A DNA stretch of 64,000 bases from Atherix ibis (taxonomy: Eukaryota > Arthropoda > Insecta > Diptera > Athericidae): positions 47,933,667 to 47,997,666 of the forward strand of contig OY282610.1 in the NCBI GenBank assembly GCA_958298945.1, in the 5' to 3' direction. This document shows, one piece after another, positions 57,970-64,000 of this stretch. The position numbers were made by a program, and so were the translations under genes. The notes under the pieces were generated by a model that was given only the letters and a program-made list of their open reading frames with translations, was not told the DNA's origin and made no database searches. The number at the start of each line of letters is the position of its first letter. Positions within the stretch are counted from its first letter, which is position 1.

Positions 57970-59094
57970 CTAAAAATAAACAAAACAAATTTATTTATCA
58001 AATTTCACTTTGATTATATATAGTTTGCATTAAAATTAAAAATATTCAATTTATATAAAAATAATTGCTCAGAGTTTGGAGGCTATCATAAAAATAGTGC
58101 TTTTAATAGTTCGCAGTGTTTTGTTCTACCTCTCAGGAAAGAATATCATTACTATATTTACAAATAATTTTATATAATATATTCAATATCATAAATTATC
58201 TGATGATGTACTGTTTTATATAAAATTTCATACTATAATTCACAATACTAGCTAGCCCTACAGACGTTCATATGTGCATGTGCATTAATTTTACTGGAAT
58301 AATTTCTTTTTTGCTATTGCCAATGAATAAGAATTAAATCGGTGAATTTTAAAACAAACAATTTTCCTCTTTATGAATTTTTGCATATTGTCTAATATAT
58401 AAAAGTCAAAATATGTATGTTCGTTCGTTTGTTTGTCCACAATTCTTCTCTACGTCACTACAATACTTTTCTGAAATACCAGGCGCTCATACAAAATGTA
58501 AAACCGTGTTCTCTTTTCTACGCTGTCTTTTCTCCTCACCCCTCACCTTATTCCTAATTGCGAGACCGTGTCGTGATAGCCTTAGAAGAGTAGAGTAGTA
58601 TAAGTATTAGAAATGTGTCATGGTTGAGTAAACAAATGGCTGGATTTGTTCAGTAAACAAATGGCTGAGTAAAACAAATGGCTGTGGAAGTAAGCGCTGG
58701 GTACGTGATGATTTTGTTTCTGATTTTCTGACATTTTTATGAATGCCTGGTACTTCAGAAATGAAAATGAACTTCTAGAAAATTTAAGGAAACTCTGGAA
58801 AATTGGAAAATATGAAAATCTTCTTAAATGTTTAATGAGAGTCCAGAAACTTCTAGAAAATTTAAGTAAATACAGGAAAATTCGAAAATATGAAAATCTT
58901 CTAGAATGCTTCTTTAAGGAAACTCTGGAAAATTCGAATATATTTAAGTCTTCTAAAACTTCTTGAAAGTTTAAGAAAACTCTAGAAAATTCGAATATTT
59001 TAAAAAATTGTATAAAAAGCCGCAAAGTGCCGAAAAATGTTCATTAGCAAATCGCAAGTTTTGAAATTGAAAGTGAAATGAAAATTAATTTAAA

Positions 59095-59376
59095 ATGTGT
59101 TCAAGACCAAAAACTTCCAAACAGCGTGAGCTGCGACTGAAAAGAGATCGTGTTAGAAAAGCTGTGAAAAGAGCTGCCGAGACAAGCCAACAGCGGGACA
59201 TTCGGCTTGAAAAAAGCCGAATAAGAATGGCTGGAAATAGATCAGCTGAGACAAGTGAACAGCGCCAAAGTCGGCTTGAAGAAAACCGAATAAGAATAGC
59301 TGGAATTAGATCAGCTGAGACAAGTGAACAGAGGCAAAGTCGGCTTGAACAAACGAGAACAAATAAATTTCCTTAA
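59095..59376 (+). pseudogene. Helitron protein N-terminal repeats, fragment
   Basis: Three tandem copies of a roughly 22-residue unit, SAETSEQRQSRLEENRIRIAG-like, follow MCSRPKTSKQRELRLKRDRVRK. Such SxEQRxxRLxxxRxR repeats precede the Rep domain in insect Helitron proteins. The frame stops at 59376 with no catalytic domain, so this is a 5' piece only. Confidence 0.7.
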
Positions 59377-59390
59377 TTTATTTCTCTACT

Positions 59391-59402
59391 AACGTCGGGT
59401 AC
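59391..59402 (+). repeat. 12-bp target-site duplication, left
   Basis: AACGTCGGGTAC, repeated exactly at 59993-60004 around the RTE-derived insertion. Confidence 0.88.
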
Positions 59403-59992
59403 CAATGCCGAGATGGCGGCCGAGTGTGTGGTGCAATGGTCAAGGTGACCGACTCACACTCGGTAGGTGGCGGGTTCGATTCCCGCTGCCGCCATCTCGG
59501 CATTGGTGCCGGGGTGAAAGGCCTGACTACAAGCCTTATAATATGTAGTCCGTATGGTCCCCCAACGTCACTGGAGGTTGCTTCGCTGGTCTGATAAGCC
59601 GCAAGCTATAAAAACCACCTTATCAAGAAACAGGACAAGAAGAATCAACCGGACCGTACCTCAGGCAAGAACTCATTTGGCTTTCATCGTACTCAGGGCA
59701 AAAACCGTACCTCAGGCAAAAACCCAAGACCGTACCGCAGGCAAAAACCCAAAGGCAGAAGCAGATGAAAGAGAGTTCACGGAAGCATCCGGACCGTACC
59801 TCAAGACCGTACCTCAGGCAGGAACCCAGGGCAGAGGCAGACGGAGGAGAGTTAACGGAGTTTTCTGGTGCCGCTATGTGCTCCATAGGAGCGACTGTGT
59901 TCTCATGACTAAACATTTAAACGCATGTATGTGTTAAAAAAAAAATTGTACAAAAATGTAGAAAAATGAAAACCTGTCAAATAAATAATTAA
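59403..59992 (+). mobile_element. Nonautonomous RTE derivative with a tRNA-like head
   Basis: Bounded by a 12-bp duplication. The head is tRNA-like: A box TGGTGCAATGG, an inverted GAGTGTG/CACACTC stem, B box GGTTCGATTCC in a perfect stem. From GCTGCCGCCATCTCGGCATT onward it follows the 5' leader of the RTE-like element at 5784, to about 59700. It then has short repeats of ACCGTACCTCAGGCA, and from GGTGCCGCTATGTGCTCCAT it matches the RTE-like 3' end, finishing CCTGTCAAATAAATAATT. It therefore has both ends of the RTE and no enzyme, as expected of a SINE mobilised by that RTE. Confidence 0.87.
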
Positions 59993-60004
59993 AACGTCGG
60001 GTAC
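59993..60004 (+). repeat. 12-bp target-site duplication, right
   Basis: AACGTCGGGTAC, matching 59391-59402, directly after the A-rich tail. Confidence 0.88.
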
Positions 60005-60159
60005 TGATCAGCTAGTATTGAATAAATTTGCTTTACTTTCTCTTCCTTATATTTGTTCAATTGAATTTCAGGAAACTTATTATTTTTATTGATTATATAT
60101 TGTGTTTGACAATTTTAGAAAGTATTTTTGACTGAAGGGGTGGAATTGGACATGCATTG

Positions 60160-61380
60160 GAAGATTAAATAGAGCCCCAGAGTTCTATTCCGTAAGTCCC
60201 AATTGGTTTCTCGCGTTATATAAAAATATTTTGCTTTGTATTGTAAGCTTAGAACGTTTGTGTAGAAATCGAGGTAGTTGTCGATAACGTCTATTTATTT
60301 CCCTGCGTATGGATTCCATGTCAAGTCGAGTTTAAAATATCGTATAGTTTTTAATAACGAACTTTAGTGTCTTTTCGTATATCACTGCTATCAAGAGATA
60401 TAGGAGAACATGGCTGTCTCTAAGACAAGAGCAAGAGTTCATTTTGTAGTGTGGATTGGCATTGCTAGCTTCCCCCTGATTGGCCGGTAGTTGAATAGAG
60501 CAATCCGAAATATTGGAGCGAATTCAGATGTTTAACAAAGTTAAAGATGGGTCTCTAGAGTCTCTACAATGGGAGGATTCCTATTCAAAAAGAAATTCTG
60601 GGTTAAGTAACAATAATTTCAAATATGAGAGATAGTAAGTTAAATACTACAGCAATGGTATGAGGGGCGAGGTTCGCGTTACCAAAGAGGAGATCGTGAG
60701 AAGTTTCCTTGCCAAGGTTTGGCCAACGTGTGTCAAGAAACATTTCACTATTGATATAGTCCGTTTAAACAGATAGTCATCCCTAATTTCTGTTATTTAC
60801 CATACATTGCGACGAGTGGGAGCAAAATGTGGATAGATTAACCTTCTTCTACCTTTATTCTCCGATTGATAAACCAGTTCTGGAGGGTTTAGATTTTGGT
60901 TTGAAAAATTTCGGAAGCATATTACGGATTTTTGATAGATGTAGTATAGGTCGTATTATTAGTGTATGCAACAAAACATGTTTTGAGTAACTTTTATAAA
61001 TATTGTAGAGGATGGGTCTAAGAATGATGCCTTGTGGAACACTAATGAATATCAGACAGATATTCGATAGTTCGTTGGCTTCATTTACTTGCCAATACCA
61101 GTTTTGAGAAAACGATTTTAGTATTTGGGGGGCTGCTATTGAGTTTCTAGAGTAAGCCCAGATGTCAAACTTGACCAAAATGTCTAAATAAAGCGGGAAA
61201 ATGTTCTTTTCTCTCTAAAAGGGATGGAATGGAATCGACAAGTAGATTATGCTCATAAGTCATAGAGTATTTGGAGCGGTAGCCTAATTGATGGTTGGGA
61301 ATTATATTTGAGGATTCGCGTAGGGGATGTTGTCGTGGAGGAATATGTTTTCGAAGAATTTTGATAAGATTGGAAGGAAA
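60160..61380 (-). pseudogene. Jockey-like non-LTR fossil in gene 2 intron
   Basis: Minus-strand pieces: SNIIPNHQLGYRS, NLLVDSIPSLLERKE, VKFDIWAYSRNSIAAPQILKSFSQNWYWQVNEANE, VPQGIILRPILYNIY (RT motif), YTNNTTY where FADDT is expected, SEIFQTKI..LQNWFINRRIKV and SIHILL. This is the same jockey-type order as the 40.8-kb fossil, with many stops and frameshifts. Possibly the source of neither neighbour; old. Confidence 0.68.
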
Positions 61381-63687
61381 CTCTTTTTGTTGTGTAGGAA
61401 GTTGAACAATTTATTGTTTTATTGGGTTTATGAATAATTTTAATTATTACAAATTTACAAAGAATTAGAAAATATGTTCTTAGAAGAATGTAGTATTATC
61501 TTAAGAAAAGAATTTGAGGATAATGGCAATTTCAGAAGGAGTGATTACCTGTGGGCGAAGACTGTTTTAAATGGTTCTGTCTTATTTTTGTCCGTTTTGG
61601 TCCTGTTATCACCACATTTTCGTGATCATGGTGTTATCTTTATTCTTTTTTTTGTCACTGGGCTTTTTTTGTTTAGTTCTCTGTGATTAGGCGCCTAATT
61701 ATAAACGGCTGATTTGTTTCCTTTTTTTATAGTTACATTTAATTAATGTCCTTTTTATAAAATAGTTGTAGCGTCTTGTAGGATGCAAGTGAAATTATCT
61801 ACGGGAAATTATCTGCATTTTTTAGCTTTGTCGTAACTCTAAAGCTTGTCAATATACAAATTCCCAATCGATTGGTACATTTACAATATGAATCTTGGAG
61901 AATTGGCTTTAGAAATAGGTTGTGAATCTAGGACTCTGGTCAGCGCTTTTCTTTTAACTAGATTTGAAATTTTAAATATCTTTTTTATAATTAATTTTTT
62001 CTATTCTTTTCTTCATATTAATTTCAAAAAGTTACAGCTCTTATTAGGCTTAAGAAACAAAGAAAAATACGAAGACTTGGTCTTAAATAATAACTTTATC
62101 AAAATATTTGGAAAAAACACATTTAGGTTTTTTTTGTTGGAAATAAGTAAATTTTTGTTGTTTCTGTTTTAAAATTTTGATCATACAGAGAGGTCCTAAA
62201 ATAGAAATAAACAGTAAAGGCAGAGTAATACGAATTTTCAAAATAAATAAAATTGGTTGTTTTGTTCGTTTTTTGATTTATATTTTTTAAACTCTAATTT
62301 TTCCTTTTTACTACTCAATTAATTGCCATGAAATTATTATAAAAAGCAGTCAAGTTTTTAATTCTAAAATTGAATAACAATTTTTTAAAGGTCATTAATT
62401 AACAACATTTCCGTTTGCCTATATTTTTTCCCAAATCCTCTTTTATTCATTATTTAAATTTATTTTTTAAATATTTACGACGAAGTAAAAATTTGTTTTT
62501 ATTAAATATAACAAAATATTTTAATACAATTTACATTTAATATTTACACACAAAAGCACTGATTTATTAGAGGGAGTAAGTAGATTTATTAGAGGTCTGA
62601 ACTGAATGAAATTAAATGGAAAAGTCACGCTTTTTCCATTTAAATATACCTTTTCACTTTACAAATTAATTATTATATCCTTGTGCGATGGTAAAAAAGA
62701 AAATTGTTTTCTTTTCTTATAAAAGTCTCCTTCAACTGTACTTTTGTGATCCATCCAGTAGGTTACTCGTAGTTTATTTAAGATTGCGTGCAAATATTAA
62801 TCTAATAAGTACAGTAATTAGTAAAATCCAATTTACTAATGCATAATAATTGCTTTTCGCATTTTAATTCAACAAATATTCCATTATAATTTATATGAGA
62901 TAATTATAAATAATTGCAGTACACTTATTTGATTTGAAATGATATCGAATCGAAATTGTGAATATGCAAATTTGTTGTCGAAACTTTTAATATTTACAAA
63001 ACTGAATGGTTATTATTATAATCAGTGATAAAATAATTATCTAATTATATTAATAAAATTCATGTTAAAAAAAAATTTGTACAAATATTTAAAGTTAAGA
63101 CGAATAGTTTGCGGACACTTTTAGTAACATTTATATTGAAATGTAAATTCATATCGCCAAGAAAACACAGACCATTTGGCGATAACTAAAGTACACCTCA
63201 GCTATGACAGTGTCGCTAATGTACTTTTAACTTTTGTCCAATTTAATATTAGATCAGAAAATCTCAACTAATAATAATCGATGTCTAAAAGGACCTACTC
63301 AGTCGACATGTTTCAGAAAAAAACTATTAAATAATTTTTGGAATAACATTTTAAGGACATGTACATAAATATCCTTTAAACCTAGAAAAGCTTAGTGACA
63401 ATTAGTAGATAAATTTTAGTGAAAAATATTTAATAATTAAGAAGACAACACAAAATAACTGGTAATCACTGACCTACTCGTATAGAATCGGTTAGGACTT
63501 GGACCTAATGTTCGTACAGGATCACCTAAGTCTTGGGACTTGTAGATGTTGTTTTCGTATCTTTTTTTACCTCTTAATTTTAGACATTATTAAATTTTTT
63601 ATTAGTTGAATTTTATAACGAAAAATAACACAATATTGTATATTGTATGATAATAATATTTTTGTAAAAGAAAAATGATGTTTTTAC
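61381..63687. other. AT-rich intronic DNA
   Basis: No exon-like frame. A block near 63130-63190 (CATATCGCCAAG..GACCATTTGGCGATAA) resembles the SINE S1 tail at 9820. Two short ORFs (61474, 61846) lack composition or context support. Confidence 0.45.
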
Positions 63688-63825
63688 CTGTTGAATTTTT
63701 TCCTGTTCCTCCTTTTTCTGTTCAGGATCCATGAAGTATAGTTCCTCGGTTGAGCTTCTCAATTCTAGGGCGCCTTCTTCCCGAAAACCCAGTCCGATCG
63801 CTTCCTGCAGGGTTCCGGTACCGAC
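63688..63825 (-). CDS. Gene 2, internal exon of 46 codons
   Basis: Frame VGTGTLQEAIGLGFREEGAL..SSTEELYFMDPEQKKEEQEKIQQ, exactly 138 bases, phase 0 at both ends. Donor CAACAG|GTAAAA. The acceptor AAAAAAG|GTCGG has a poor pyrimidine tract but a CTAAC branch-like site just upstream, so this boundary is the weakest. The C-terminal part is predicted helical and charged. Confidence 0.72.
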
Positions 63826-63896
63826 CTTTTTTGCGTTAGTTTAACAAATTTCAAAACAAACGAACAAAATTTCACACACAAAACACCAATCATCAC

Positions 63897-64000
63897 CTGT
63901 TCAAATACATTCTCAGGACTGCTGTCACGACTGTCTTCATGATGCGAAGAGCTGGATGCTCGGCTGATATCAATTCGTGGGGTGGATGGAGTGTTGACGC
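63897..64000 (-). CDS. Gene 2, exon cut by window edge
   Basis: Open in one frame to the window edge (NTPSTPRIDISRASSSSHHE.. to DSSPENVFEQ), ending at donor GAACAG|GTGATG at 63896. Phase 0, joining correctly to the next exon. Ser-rich; other frames contain stops. More exons lie beyond the window. Confidence 0.72.

Larger units (their letters stand above)
58391..60015 (+). mobile_element. Helitron, internally deleted, split by an RTE-derived insertion
   Basis: The left end TCTAATATATAAAAGTC with GTTCGTTCGTTTGTTTGTCC is typical of animal Helitron 5' ends beginning TC. The right end TGATCAGCTAG|T matches the CTRR-T terminus. It carries the N-terminal repeat part of a Helitron protein (59095-59376) but no Rep or helicase domain. 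The 59403-59992 insertion sits close to the 3' end. Helitrons make no target duplication, and none is seen. Confidence 0.72.
57970..63687 (-). other. Gene 2 intron of 5.7 kb
   Basis: From donor GTAAAA at 63687 to acceptor TTTTTAG at 57970. It contains a Helitron, an RTE-derived insertion, a jockey-like fossil and AT-rich DNA. All recognisable content is mobile. Confidence 0.75.

Noticed and set aside
59430..59500. tRNA gene
   Set aside because: A and B boxes are present, but there is no full cloverleaf with a clear anticodon arm, and it lies inside a duplicated-site retroelement.
61474..62172. Two plus-strand ORFs in the gene 2 intron
   Set aside because: Hydrophobic Phe/Leu-rich content expected from AT-rich DNA; no context or splice support.

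Overview
This window is an AT-rich nuclear segment from an insect, most likely a dipteran. The evidence is: split genes with GT-AG introns, low-complexity Ser/Thr/Gln-rich proteins, and a dense load of mariner, rosa-like DD41D, hAT, Helitron, RTE-like and jockey-like elements plus tRNA-derived SINEs. There is no operon structure, prokaryotic feature, CRISPR array or free-standing tRNA/rRNA gene. All assignments are by eye; I ran no search.

Host coding content is sparse and lies on the minus strand. Gene 1 (17.65-19.24 kb) is a Ser-rich basic protein whose 530-codon frame is split by a single in-frame TGA. Gene 2 enters from the right edge and ends near 54.3 kb. I reconstruct five phase-compatible exons (64000-63897, 63825-63688, 57969-54674, 54601-54481, 54408-54307), giving a disordered, proline/serine-rich, scaffold-like protein of more than 1,240 residues. 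I do not recognise either gene by name. The 5.7-kb intron of gene 2 carries a Helitron with a SINE-like insertion and a jockey-like fossil.

Most of the rest is mobile DNA. Region by region: 1-0.9 kb Mos1-like mariner (cut by the window edge); 2.55-3.45 kb deleted DD41D element; 3.8-5.4 kb mariner; 5.78-9.07 kb near full-length RTE-like element whose 5' end is derived from 5S rRNA and a tRNA-like B box; 9.1-17 kb extremely AT-rich DNA with microsatellites; 20.7-21.4 kb 250-bp tandem repeat; 21.45-22.5 kb DD41D fossil; 23.4-24.5 kb repeat; 25.67-35.46 kb one hAT element, delimited by an 8-bp target duplication, that holds a nest of later insertions; 37-37.8, 39.5-40.8, 47.4-48.65 and 50.9-51.6 kb further DD41D elements; 40.8-41.7 kb jockey-like fossil; 41.7-43.0 and 43.4-44.6 kb mariners; 44.6-47.4 kb AT-rich DNA.

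The most notable signals are the 5S/tRNA-headed retroelement and its internally deleted relative with a different head, the hAT nest (hAT interrupted by an unclassified DNA transposon, itself interrupted by mariner), the in-frame TGA of gene 1, and a cluster of near-perfect short-spacer palindromes between 32 and 43 kb.
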